From Burkholderiales bacterium (lineage in GTDB: Bacteria > Pseudomonadota > Gammaproteobacteria > Burkholderiales > SG8-41): DNA of 57,180 nucleotides. Under the pieces are notes generated by a model. The model did not search any database, was not told where the DNA came from, and was given only the letters and a program-made list of their open reading frames with translations. Of the stretch, positions 8,011 to 15,767 are shown one piece after another. How positions within the stretch are numbered: position 1 is the first letter of the stretch; every line of letters starts with the position of its first letter. The position numbers and the translations under genes were made by a program. The stretch lies in assembly GCA_030833315.1 (NCBI GenBank), contig JAURHM010000013.1:1-57180 (forward strand), given 5' to 3'.

Positions 8011-8711
8011 GGCAGTTCCCCTTTGATGAAGGCTGCTGCTTCCGACGAAACGGGTTCCTTGAAAAAACGGTCAATGGGTGTGTGCTCCATCAACCGGCCG
8101 TTGCTGATGAAAAGGATCTCGTCGCCCAGGCGGCGGGCCTGACCAAGGTTATGGGTGGTCATGATGATTTTCGTGCCCGAGGCATGGATGGCCTGGATGA
8201 TGCGTTCAATGTCCTGCGTCGAAGCCGGATCGAGATTGGCCGTCGGCTCGTCCAGGAACAGGACATCCGGTCCCAGCGCCCAGGCCCGCGCCAGCGCCAG
8301 TCGCTGCTGCTCGCCGCCGGAGAGCACACGCGCAGGCCGGCCAGCCTGATGCTCCAATCCGACCACTTCCAGCACATCCATCGCGCGCAATGTGCTTTCA
8401 CGCCGCGATTTACCTGCGAGCTGCAAGCCGTAAACAACGTTAGCCAATGCCGAACGCCGCAGCATGACCGGGCGCTGGAACACCATAGCCTGACGCCGGC
8501 GAACATCCCTGTTCCGTGCCCCTTGCCAGGCGATATGTCCGGCAGTCGGCTCCAGCAGACCGTGGCAAAGCCGCATCAGCACACTTTTTCCCGCACCGTT
8601 GGGGCCAAGAATGATCGTACGCGGCCCCGCTTCAATTTTGGCGGAAATGCAGTTGATGATCGTCGTAGCACCAACACTGAACGTCAACTGATCAAGTGCA
8701 AGCGGCAGCAT
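8001..8711 (-). CDS. tupC: Tungstate ABC transporter ATP-binding protein TupC
   Basis: I place the start at 8711 (MLPLALDQLTFSVG), one base after the tupB stop; a longer frame to 8741 would overlap tupB. The 236-residue ATPase has Walker A GPNGAGKS, Q-loop QRPVMLRRSALANV, signature LSGGEQQR, Walker B VLFLDEPTANLD and switch His TTHN. It lacks a TOBE extension, as is usual for TupC. It powers TupB with TupA as receptor. Its last ten bases overlap the tupA start. Confidence 0.92.
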   Translation of the reverse strand: MLPLALDQLTFSVGATTIINCISAKIEAGPRTIILGPNGAGKSVLMRLCHGLLEPTAGHIAWQGARNRDVRRRQAMVFQRPVMLRRSALANVVYGLQLAGKSRRESTLRAMDVLEVVGLEHQAGRPARVLSGGEQQRLALARAWALGPDVLFLDEPTANLDPASTQDIERIIQAIHASGTKIIMTTHNLGQARRLGDEILFISNGRLMEHTPIDRFFKEPVSSEAAAFIKGELPWH

Positions 8712-8712
8712 C

Positions 8713-9417
8713 TCAGCCGTACCTCCGCTGCGCAACTTCACGGATCAGCGCCGCCAGTGCATTCAAGACAATGACCAGCATGATCAGCACGATACCCAAT
8801 CCCAACGCCAGCGGCAGATCACCTTTGCTGGTTTCCAGTGCAATGGTAGTGGTCATCACCCGTGTCACACCATCGATGTTGCCGCCGACAATCATCACCG
8901 CCCCCACTTCGGCGGCAGCGCGGCCGAAACCGGCCAGCAGGATGGTCAGCAGGGAAAACCGCGTATCCCAGATCAGGGTCCATGCCGCGCGCAAACGCCT
9001 TGCACCCAGCGAACGCAGCTGTTCGGAATATTCACGCCACGCGTCCTCGATGGTTTGGCGCGACAGCGCTGCAATGATCGGCACGATCAGCACGGTCTGC
9101 GCAATGACCATGGCCTCCGGGGTAAACAGGATGCCGAGGCTGCCCAGCGGTCCCGCCCGCGACAGCAGCAGATAGATAAGCAGCCCCACAACCACCGGCG
9201 GCAAGCCCATCAGGGCATTGAGCAGCACGATCAGCAGTTGCCGGCCGGGAAAACGTTCGACGGCAATGGCAGCGCCCAGAGGCAATCCGATCAATGTCGC
9301 AGCCACTGCCGCGCTCAGGCTGACCTGCAAGCTGAGAAGGACGATGCGCGCCAGCCCGGGATCCAAACCGGTCACCAGCACCCATGCCGCCCCGAAAGCT
9401 TCACCCAAACCAGTCAT
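8713..9417 (-). CDS. tupB: Tungstate ABC transporter permease TupB
   Basis: A 234-residue permease with about five to six membrane segments. Recognisable parts are LPLGAAIAVERFPGRQLLIVLLNALMGLPPVVVGLLIYLLLSRAGPLG, the EAA-like loop EQLRSLGARRLRAAW, and AGFGRAAAEVGAVMIVGGNIDGVTRVMTT, which closely follows TupB. It is first in the tupBCA unit and lies 78 bases from a divergent ModE-like regulator, a common arrangement for tungstate transport operons. Confidence 0.92.
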   Translation of the reverse strand: MTGLGEAFGAAWVLVTGLDPGLARIVLLSLQVSLSAAVAATLIGLPLGAAIAVERFPGRQLLIVLLNALMGLPPVVVGLLIYLLLSRAGPLGSLGILFTPEAMVIAQTVLIVPIIAALSRQTIEDAWREYSEQLRSLGARRLRAAWTLIWDTRFSLLTILLAGFGRAAAEVGAVMIVGGNIDGVTRVMTTTIALETSKGDLPLALGLGIVLIMLVIVLNALAALIREVAQRRYG

Positions 9418-9495
9418 GCAATTCTTAACCTAATAGAAAGATAGACGATGATCATAGATAATGGCCAAACCCTTAATATGTAATATCTTGCAAGT
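9418..9495. promoter_or_regulatory. Divergent tupB / ModE-like regulator control region
   Basis: These 78 AT-rich bases separate tupB (minus) from the ModE-like regulator (plus), and both promoters must lie at least partly here. Visible elements are an eight-base palindrome ATGATCAT at 9448-9455, flanked by GATAGA (9440-9445) and AGATAA (9456-9461), and two AATAT repeats near 9475-9487. I see no clean -35/-10 pair and no good match to the Escherichia coli ModE box, so the operator is unassigned. Confidence 0.4.
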
Positions 9496-10557
9496 ATGAA
9501 AATCACTGCTCAAATCCGCTGGACCCTGGATTCGGTCGAAATCGAGCCCCGGCTGGTCACTTTGCTGGAATCCATCGCCAGGAATGGCAATCTGCAGGAC
9601 GCCGCCCAAAGCGCAGGCCTGTCCTATCGCCATGCCTGGGGGCTTCTGGAAGCGGCAAGCACCGAGTTGGGCGACCAGTTGGTCAACCGCCAGCAGGGAC
9701 GCGGCACCCAACTGGCGCCCTTGGGCACCAAATTGTTGGAGGGCATGGTTGACGTCAATGGCTCCCTGGCCGCCGGGCTGCGGGAGGGCGAGGCTCGAAT
9801 GGCCGCCCATATTGCCCAGGCACCGCCGTCAGTCAGTAATCCGGCCCGGGTCACCCTGTTTGCGAGTCACGATCTGGCGCTGACACAAATGCGCGAAATC
9901 ATCTCCAAACGGAACGATCTGAAGCTGTCTTTGCAGTTTCATGGCAGCCTGGACTGCCTTTCAGCGATGCGCCGTAACCAATGCGAACTGGCCGGCTTTC
10001 ATCTGCCATCCATCCCCGGAACCCGCACCCTCGCCGCCCAACTCATCCCATTCCTAAGCCTCAAAGGCTGGAAGGCCACCCGCCTGTTCGACCGCACTCA
10101 AGGTCTGATGGTCAAACCGGGCAATCCCAAAAAGCTGGTGCGTCTGGCCGACCTGTCCCAAAAAGGCGTCCGTTTCGTCAATCGCCAACCCGGTTCCGGT
10201 ACCCGCCTGTGCCTGGATTTCCTGCTGGCACAACAGGGTGTATCACCGGCGAATGTCCATGGTTATGCCCATGAGGAATTCACCCATGCTGCAGTAGCAG
10301 CCACAGTCGCCAGTGGCATGGCCGATGTCGCCTTCGGTATCGAAGCCGCCGCCAAGGAACAGGGCCTCGATTTTGTGCCCGTGGTCAACGAACACTATTA
10401 CCTGGCAGCCCGTGCATCGGTGCTGCCACGACCAGGAGTTCGAGCCCTGCTCGAATTCCTCGACAGTCGCGAATTCCGGCGGCTGGTCAACAACCTGCCG
10501 GGTTACCGTTCCGTCGGCAAACTCGACTGGGTCAATGCCATGGACATCATCCAATAG
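9496..10557 (+). CDS. ModE-type HTH regulator fused to a periplasmic-binding-like sensor domain
   Basis: A 353-residue one-component regulator. Residues 1-100 form a ModE/LysR-type winged helix: the AAQSAGLSYRHAWGLLEAAS helix-turn-helix and the RQQGRGTQLAPLGTKLLE wing. From about residue 115 the protein is a PBP-like domain (VTLFASHDLALTQMREII, LDCLSAMRRNQCELAGFHLP, RFVNRQPGSGTRLCLDFLL, ASGMADVAFGIEAAAKEQGLDFVPV), resembling the TupA/ModA fold but without a signal peptide, so it is cytoplasmic. It probably senses molybdate, tungstate or a cofactor intermediate and controls the divergent tup/mod genes. It lacks the MOP (Mop/TOBE) domains of classical ModE. Confidence 0.85.
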   Translation: MKITAQIRWTLDSVEIEPRLVTLLESIARNGNLQDAAQSAGLSYRHAWGLLEAASTELGDQLVNRQQGRGTQLAPLGTKLLEGMVDVNGSLAAGLREGEARMAAHIAQAPPSVSNPARVTLFASHDLALTQMREIISKRNDLKLSLQFHGSLDCLSAMRRNQCELAGFHLPSIPGTRTLAAQLIPFLSLKGWKATRLFDRTQGLMVKPGNPKKLVRLADLSQKGVRFVNRQPGSGTRLCLDFLLAQQGVSPANVHGYAHEEFTHAAVAATVASGMADVAFGIEAAAKEQGLDFVPVVNEHYYLAARASVLPRPGVRALLEFLDSREFRRLVNNLPGYRSVGKLDWVNAMDIIQ

Positions 10558-10570
10558 CGCACCCTGCCCC

Positions 10571-10579
10571 TGATAAAAT
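10571..10579 (+). promoter_or_regulatory. Possible extended -10 promoter of moeA
   Basis: TGATAAAAT at 10571-10579 matches an extended -10 element (TG-N-TAAAAT) and lies 37 bases before the moeA start. No convincing -35 is seen. It falls just after the stop of the preceding regulator gene, so moeA could also be read through. Confidence 0.35.
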
Positions 10580-10615
10580 CGGGATTCTTGGTAACCGCCG
10601 CACAAGGATCCCGCC

Positions 10616-11890
10616 ATGAGCAACGCCACGCCGCCCCTGCACGAACTGTCCTGCGCCGACGACTACGATCCCAATTCAATCCCAGTGCCGAAAGCGCGGG
10701 AAGTCATCGCCCGGTTTCTTTCCCCCATCAACACCATTGAACGGGTTTCCGTGCGCGCCGCGCTCGGACGCGTACTGGCCGAGGATGTCATCTCGCCTGT
10801 GGATGTGCCTTCGCATGACAACTCGGCGATGGACGGCTATGCGCTGCGTATCGCCGATCTCAAGGCAGACGCCAAAGTCACGCTGAAAGTTACCGGCAGT
10901 TCCTTTGCCGGCGTGCCGTTCAAGGGCAAAGTCGGCGCCGGGGAAACCGTGCGCATCATGACCGGTGGCGTAGTGCCTGAGGGCGCCGATACCATCGTCA
11001 TGCAGGAACACACCGAAGCCAGGGACGGCGCAGTCACCATCGGAGGGGGGCATAAAAAAGGCCAGAACCTGCGCAAGGCCGGTGAAGACCTGCAGCAGGG
11101 ACAGCCCGCGCTGCGCCGCGGCCAGCCGGTGCGTCCAGCCGAAATCGGATTGATCGCGTCCTTGGGCATTGCCGAGGTGTCGGTCTACCGCAAACTGCGT
11201 GTCGCCTTCTTCTCCACGGGAGACGAATTAGTCTCCATCGGCTCACCGCTCGGCGAAGGCCAGATCTACGACAGCAATCGCTACACGATCTACGGCATGC
11301 TGACCCGCCTCGGCTGTGAAGTCATTGACATGGGCGTGGTACGCGACGACCCGAAACTACTCGAAGCCGCGTTCAAAGAAGCCGCGTCGATTGCCGATGT
11401 GGTCATCACCAGCGGCGGCGTGTCGGTTGGCGAAGCAGACTTTGTCAAAGAACTGCTCAACAAGCTGGGCGAGGTAGTGTTCTGGAAAATCGCGATGAAA
11501 CCCGGCCGCCCTCTCGCCTATGGCAAGATCGGCAATGCGCATTTCTTTGGCCTGCCCGGCAATCCGGTATCGGTTATGGTGACCTTCTATCAATTCGTGC
11601 GCGACGCCCTGCTCAAGCTCTCGGGCCGCGATCCGATCGAAGCGCTGCCGACATTTAAAGTGCCCTGCACCTCGACACTGAAAAAAGCGCCGGGCCGCAC
11701 CGAGTTCCAGCGCGGCATCCTGTCCCGAGACGGATCCGGAAACCTCAGTGTGCGGGTCACAGGTGAACAGGGCTCCGGCATCCTGCGTTCGATGTCCGAA
11801 GCCAACTGCTTCATCATCCTCGCGATTGAACAGGGCAACGTCACGTCCGGCACGATGGTTGATGTGCAGGTCATGGACGGCATCATCTGA
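10616..11890 (+). CDS. moeA: Molybdopterin molybdenumtransferase MoeA
   Basis: A 424-residue MoeA that inserts molybdate (or tungstate) into adenylated molybdopterin. Landmarks include DVPSHDNSAMDGYAL near residue 64, GETVRIMTGGVVPEGADTIVMQE, the MPT-binding region TGDELVSIGSPLGEGQIYDSN, VITSGGVSVGEADFVKELL, and WKIAMKPGRPLAYGK with FFGLPGNPVSVMVTF. All four MoeA subdomains are present and the length is normal. It follows the ModE-like regulator by 58 bases. MogA/MoaB, the MPT adenylyltransferase partner, is not in the window. Confidence 0.95.
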   Translation: MSNATPPLHELSCADDYDPNSIPVPKAREVIARFLSPINTIERVSVRAALGRVLAEDVISPVDVPSHDNSAMDGYALRIADLKADAKVTLKVTGSSFAGVPFKGKVGAGETVRIMTGGVVPEGADTIVMQEHTEARDGAVTIGGGHKKGQNLRKAGEDLQQGQPALRRGQPVRPAEIGLIASLGIAEVSVYRKLRVAFFSTGDELVSIGSPLGEGQIYDSNRYTIYGMLTRLGCEVIDMGVVRDDPKLLEAAFKEAASIADVVITSGGVSVGEADFVKELLNKLGEVVFWKIAMKPGRPLAYGKIGNAHFFGLPGNPVSVMVTFYQFVRDALLKLSGRDPIEALPTFKVPCTSTLKKAPGRTEFQRGILSRDGSGNLSVRVTGEQGSGILRSMSEANCFIILAIEQGNVTSGTMVDVQVMDGII

Positions 11891-11954
11891 AACAGGCGTC
11901 ATCAAAATAACAAGCGGCGTATCGTCCTGATGCGCCGGAACGGAGGAGCAGGAC

Positions 11955-12953
11955 TTGATTACACAAAAACCATTGCGCTGGGGTGTCGTCGGCCTCGGCT
12001 GGGTTGCCCGCGATTTTGTCGCACCGGGCATCGTCAAAAGCCCGGGTTCGGAACTGGTAGCCTGCCTCGGCAGCACCCCGGAAAAAACCCGTGCCTTCGC
12101 TGACAAATTCAAAGTACCCCACGCGCACAAGGACCTGGCCTCGCTGGTCAGCGATGCCGATGTCGATGCCGTTTATATCGCACTGCCCAACGCCATGCAC
12201 CATGCCGCAGTCCTGGAGACGGCCCGCGCCGGCAAACACATCCTCTGCGAAAAACCGTTCGCCATGAAAACCGCACACGCCCGCGAAATGGTTGAAGCCT
12301 GCCGCAAGGCCGGCGTGGTGCTGCGCATTGCCCACCAGATCCGCCTTGACGCCGCCGTGGTCCGCGCCCGAGAGATCGTGCAATCCGGCCGCCTCGGCCG
12401 CCTGACCGAGGTATCGCTGGAACGCGCCTCTGCTGTGGGTGCCCGCGTATCCTGGCGCCAGGATTTTGAACAAAGCGGTGTAATGTATGACGTCGGCGTG
12501 CACCTGCTCGACCTGATCCAGTACGTCACCGGCAAACGCTTCATCGAAGTCGCCGCCTTTACTCACCCCGACCGCCGCGACAAAAAACCCGATGACACCA
12601 TGACCGTGCTTGGCCGTCTGGAAGGCGACTGTCATGCCCTGGCCAAAGCCACGCGCGAAGTCGCCAGCGCCGAAAACAACCTGCTGATAGAAGGCGACAA
12701 GGCGACGCTGCTCACCTCGCCGCTGCGTTTCGCCAAGGAACATGTCATCACCATCCGTGACGCCAACGGCAGCACGGAAGAGCGTTTCCCGGTTACCCCC
12801 GCCTATGATCTCCAGGTCCAGGCTTTCGAAACCGATGTCCGCGGCGGCCGCAGCCTGCTGCCAGATGGTGAAGACAGTGTGTATACCGTGGCGGTCACCA
12901 ACGCGGTACTGCAGGCCATCGAAGAGCGGCGCATCGTAACGGTCGCAACCTGA
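11955..12953 (+). CDS. Gfo/Idh/MocA-family NAD(P)-dependent oxidoreductase
   Basis: A 332-residue Rossmann-fold dehydrogenase. The dinucleotide motif is GVVGLGWVARDFV near residue 10; ALPNAMHHAAVLETARAGKHILCEKPFAM carries the family EKP motif with the catalytic Lys. The C-terminal part is the alpha/beta dimerisation domain. The start is TTG at 11955 with GGAGGA at 11942-11947, a good ribosome site; no ATG or GTG fits the family N-terminus. It opens a plus-strand unit with a Bug receptor, a VOC protein and a DctP-like protein, so a role in catabolism of a sugar acid or polyol is likely, but the substrate is unknown. Confidence 0.85.
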   Translation: MITQKPLRWGVVGLGWVARDFVAPGIVKSPGSELVACLGSTPEKTRAFADKFKVPHAHKDLASLVSDADVDAVYIALPNAMHHAAVLETARAGKHILCEKPFAMKTAHAREMVEACRKAGVVLRIAHQIRLDAAVVRAREIVQSGRLGRLTEVSLERASAVGARVSWRQDFEQSGVMYDVGVHLLDLIQYVTGKRFIEVAAFTHPDRRDKKPDDTMTVLGRLEGDCHALAKATREVASAENNLLIEGDKATLLTSPLRFAKEHVITIRDANGSTEERFPVTPAYDLQVQAFETDVRGGRSLLPDGEDSVYTVAVTNAVLQAIEERRIVTVAT

Positions 12954-13026
12954 CTTGCCGGTCACAGGCTCTCACCGCACAATTCACACCATCAAAATTG
13001 CCGGTTCACGGCCCCGGAGGAGAAAC

Positions 13027-13995
13027 ATGAAACGAATCACCATCGCTTTCACAACGCTAGCACTGGCTGCTGCCGCAACTGCAGTGTTCGGCCAGGCCTA
13101 TCCGACCAAACCTGTGCGCATCATCAATCCGCTGGCCGCCGGCGGCAACGTCGACATCGTGGCGCGCGGTGTCGCCGAACAGTTATCCAAATCGCTCGGT
13201 CAGCAGGTACTTGTTGAAAACCGTCCGGGTTCCAGCGCGCTGATCGGCACGCGCTATGTCAAAACCCAGGCGGCCGACGGCTACACCCTGCTCGCCATCG
13301 CCAATACCTTTGCCCGCGTCCCTGCGATCATTGCCGACGCCGGCTACGACCCGATCAAAGATTTCATCGGCATTTCGCAAACCTGCGACATCCCGATGGT
13401 GCTAGTAGTCAACCCCGCGCTACCGGTGAAAAACATCCGCGAACTGATTGCCTTGGCCAAAAAACGCCCCGGAGAACTGACCTATGGCACCTCGGGCAAC
13501 GGCGGAACCGGACATGTCGCCACAGAAATGTTTGCGCAACAGGCCGGAATCAAGATGATGCAAGTTGCCTACAAGGGCAATGCGCCAGCCACCACCGATC
13601 TGGTTGGCGGACACATCATGCTGATGTTTGACCAGGTCAGCACCTCCGCCGGCTATATCAAATCCGGCCGACTGCGCGGTCTCGGCGTGAGCAGCAAAAA
13701 ACGCTCACCGCTGTTCCCTGACATGCCGACGATCGACGAGTCCGGCGTCAAAGGTTTTGAAGACACCACCTTCAACGGCCTCGTTGCTCCAGCCGGAACA
13801 TCGCGGGAAATTCTCGAAAAACTGCGCAGCGAGGTCGTCAAAGCCGTTGCCGTTCCGGCACTGCGAGAACGCTTCGAGAAAAACGGTATTCCGCTGGTCG
13901 CCAGCAATTCGCTGGACGAATACAACGCCTTCCTTCGCCGCCATGTCGAGGACTTCGCCAAATTGGCGAAAACCGCCGGCATCACGGCAAACTGA
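13027..13995 (+). CDS. Bug/TctC-family tripartite tricarboxylate-type solute receptor
   Basis: A 322-residue periplasmic binding protein. The start is the ATG at 13027, with GGAGGAGA just upstream; a TTG at 12955 is in frame but precedes the signal peptide by 24 residues. The leader ITIAFTTLALAAAATAVFG is cleaved near GQAYP. Bug-family marks are YPTKPVRIINPLAAGGNVDIVARGVAEQLSK, VENRPGSSALIG, the QAADGYTLL block, and GTSGNGGTGHVATEMF. Such receptors are greatly expanded in Burkholderiales and often act without linked membrane subunits; none (TctA/TctB) occurs here. The ligand is likely a small carboxylate, but cannot be named. Confidence 0.9.
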   Translation: MKRITIAFTTLALAAAATAVFGQAYPTKPVRIINPLAAGGNVDIVARGVAEQLSKSLGQQVLVENRPGSSALIGTRYVKTQAADGYTLLAIANTFARVPAIIADAGYDPIKDFIGISQTCDIPMVLVVNPALPVKNIRELIALAKKRPGELTYGTSGNGGTGHVATEMFAQQAGIKMMQVAYKGNAPATTDLVGGHIMLMFDQVSTSAGYIKSGRLRGLGVSSKKRSPLFPDMPTIDESGVKGFEDTTFNGLVAPAGTSREILEKLRSEVVKAVAVPALRERFEKNGIPLVASNSLDEYNAFLRRHVEDFAKLAKTAGITAN

Positions 13996-14015
13996 AGCAC
14001 ATTGCGAAAGACGCC

Positions 14016-14474
14016 ATGCCCCTACAGCACCTAGAACACTTCCTGATCCAGACCGCCGACCTTGAAGCGACGCGTGACTGGTACGTCAACATCCTTGGCT
14101 TCCGTGAAGGCCCTCACCCCGACTTCAAATTCCCGGTGATCTGGCTTTATCTCGGTGACACTGATGTGATCCATCTGACCCAGGGCGGCAAAAACGTCAG
14201 CGAAAACCGCAAAGCCTATCTTGGCCAGCAATCAGATGCCGTTCACGGCAGCGGCGTTTTGGATCATGTGGCCTTCCGCTGTACCGGCCTTGGCGAAATG
14301 ATGGAAAACCTGCAGAAGCATAAGGTCGAATTCCGCAAGCGCATGGTGGACGATCAGGGCCTGTTCCAATTGTTCATGCTCGATCCCAACGGCCTGAAGG
14401 TCGAGCTCAACTTCTCCAATGCCGAAACCAAAGGCATTACTCCTGAACTCATGGCATCGGCGCTGCCGGCATGA
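14016..14474 (+). CDS. VOC-superfamily (glyoxalase/dioxygenase fold) protein
   Basis: A 152-residue protein with two beta-alpha-beta-beta-beta modules. The first opens LEHFLIQTADLEATRDWYVNILGF; the second covers VLDHVAFRCTGLGEMMENL to LFMLDPNGLKVELNF. Candidate metal ligands are His7 (LEHFL), His in GVLDHVAF, and the Glu in KVELNF, the usual 2-His-1-carboxylate pattern of this superfamily. It may be a lyase, isomerase, epimerase or ring-cleaving dioxygenase. The stop overlaps the next gene by four bases. Placement with a Gfo/Idh dehydrogenase and two solute receptors suggests a catabolic step. Confidence 0.82.
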   Translation: MPLQHLEHFLIQTADLEATRDWYVNILGFREGPHPDFKFPVIWLYLGDTDVIHLTQGGKNVSENRKAYLGQQSDAVHGSGVLDHVAFRCTGLGEMMENLQKHKVEFRKRMVDDQGLFQLFMLDPNGLKVELNFSNAETKGITPELMASALPA

Positions 14475-15415
14475 GCGCACCGCAATGGAAGGTGCGGCAA
14501 TACCATTACCTGTCCAAAGACAGTCACGTTCACCCCTTCCTCGTTGATCTGTGGAACGAGGTCGGTGAAGCCACCGGTGGGCGTGTGGCCGGAACGGTAC
14601 ACGCCAAGAACGAAGGCCTGCCGGGCGGCCATCTGGAAATCGTCGATCTGCTGATCAAGGGCGAGATCGAGTGTTATGTGCTGATGGGCGGCATCCTAGG
14701 CGGTGTGGTGCCGGCACTGGAAATCCAGGGCCTGCCCTTTGCCTTCAAGGACCACGCCCAGGTGCATGCCACGCTGGACGGCCCGCTGGGCGCTTATCTG
14801 CAGCAGGAACTGCGCGCCAAGGGCATCCACGCGCTGCCTTACGGCCTTCTCGAAAACGGTTTCCGCCACATCTCCACGGTCGACCGTCCGGTCGCCAAAG
14901 CTGCGGATCTGGAAGGCATGCGTATTCGCATCCCCGAAGGTCGCATGTTCGCCGACGCCTTCGAAAGGCTCGGCGCGGTGCCGGTCGAAGTGAATGTGCT
15001 GAAACTCTATGACGCGCTGAAAAACCGCGAGATCGATGCCCAGGAAAATCCGCTGTCGATCACCGAAGCGCTGAAACTGCACGAAGTCACCGGCCACATC
15101 GCACTGACTTCGCATATGTGGTCAGGCTTCAACATGATGGTCAGCCTGAAGTTCTGGAACACGCTGCCGGCAGACGTCCAGCAGACCATCGAACGCGTGA
15201 CTCGCAAACATGTAGCTCGTCAGCGCGCACATACCGATGCACTGAACCTCGGGCTGGAACAGAAGATCTCCGACTGGGGCATGGTCGCCACACAGGTCGA
15301 CCGCGGCGATTTCCGCAACCGTCTGCGCGAATCCGGCTTCTATCAGCGCTGGCGCGACATCACCGGCAAAACCGCCTGGGGGCTGCTTGAAGACAGTATC
15401 GGAAAAATTCAGTAG
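14471..15415 (+). CDS. DctP-like TRAP solute-receptor homologue without a signal peptide
   Basis: The 314-residue sequence follows the mature TRAP DctP receptor from its first strand (WKVRQYHYLSKDSHVHPFLVDLWNEVGEATGGRV) through GGVVPALEIQGLPFAFKDH, DLEGMRIRIPEGRMFADAFERLGAVPVEVN and ALKNREIDAQENPLS, where the family Arg and the ligand-binding Asn/Glu region lie. There is no signal peptide: the ATG overlaps the VOC stop by four bases, and an in-frame stop occurs nine codons upstream, so no leader can be encoded. The protein should stay in the cytoplasm unless exported with a partner. No DctQ/DctM genes are present. It could be a cytoplasmic binding or sensor protein. Ends the unit just before a strong terminator. 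Confidence 0.82.
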   Translation: MSAPQWKVRQYHYLSKDSHVHPFLVDLWNEVGEATGGRVAGTVHAKNEGLPGGHLEIVDLLIKGEIECYVLMGGILGGVVPALEIQGLPFAFKDHAQVHATLDGPLGAYLQQELRAKGIHALPYGLLENGFRHISTVDRPVAKAADLEGMRIRIPEGRMFADAFERLGAVPVEVNVLKLYDALKNREIDAQENPLSITEALKLHEVTGHIALTSHMWSGFNMMVSLKFWNTLPADVQQTIERVTRKHVARQRAHTDALNLGLEQKISDWGMVATQVDRGDFRNRLRESGFYQRWRDITGKTAWGLLEDSIGKIQ

Positions 15416-15440
15416 GTCATTGTTTTAATTATTATTTTTA

Positions 15441-15472
15441 ACAAAAAGCCCGGCATCAACCGGGCTTTTTGT
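15441..15472. terminator. Bidirectional hairpin terminator
   Basis: A perfect 13-bp stem with a six-base loop (CATCAA): the left arm begins ACAAAAAGC and the right arm ends GCTTTTTGT, giving a T-run on both strands. It sits between the convergent DctP-like gene (plus) and the formate dehydrogenase operon (minus) and should stop both. Confidence 0.9.
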
Positions 15473-15500
15473 TGATTCACCGCAATAAAGCGGCCGAAAA

Positions 15501-15767
15501 TTACTTTTTCTTGTCAGCAACCTTGGTTGCACCAGCCGACGCCGTTTTGTTCTGCTTCTTGTAACGGTCAGCCACACGGTCCTGTGCCTTACCCAGATTC
15601 TCGCCGTCTTTCTTGGCAGCCTCATCGGCCTTGGCTTTGGCTTCAGCCGCCTTGGCTTTGGCTTCTTCCGACGGCGCCGGCAGCTTGGCAGAAGCCATGC
15701 CTGCCAGTCCCAGTACGCTGCAAACCATCAAGGTCGGCACCCATTTCCAAACGTTCGGCGCTTTCAT
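15501..15767 (-). CDS. Small secreted Lys/Ala/Glu-rich protein at end of FDH operon
   Basis: The start at 15767 (MKAPNVWKW) overlaps the FDH gamma stop by four bases, giving 88 residues. A signal peptide (VPTLMVCSVLGLAG, cleaved near MASAK) is followed by a charged helix of repeating EAKAKAAEAKAKADEAAKK type, likely a single coiled coil, and a Lys-rich tail. I do not recognise a characterised family. Its coupling to the FDH gamma gene suggests a small periplasmic accessory, or simply a conserved passenger. Confidence 0.7.
   Translation of the reverse strand: MKAPNVWKWVPTLMVCSVLGLAGMASAKLPAPSEEAKAKAAEAKAKADEAAKKDGENLGKAQDRVADRYKKQNKTASAGATKVADKKK

Noticed and set aside
9448-9455. ATGATCAT as a ModE operator
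   Set aside because: It is a short palindrome that does not match the known ModE box well; kept only as part of the control region.
11883-12965. Minus-strand open frame of about 360 codons
   Set aside because: Antisense of the Gfo/Idh gene; no recognisable domains.
12955-13026. Longer Bug receptor from TTG 12955
   Set aside because: It adds 24 residues before a clear signal peptide, while ATG 13027 has a strong ribosome site.
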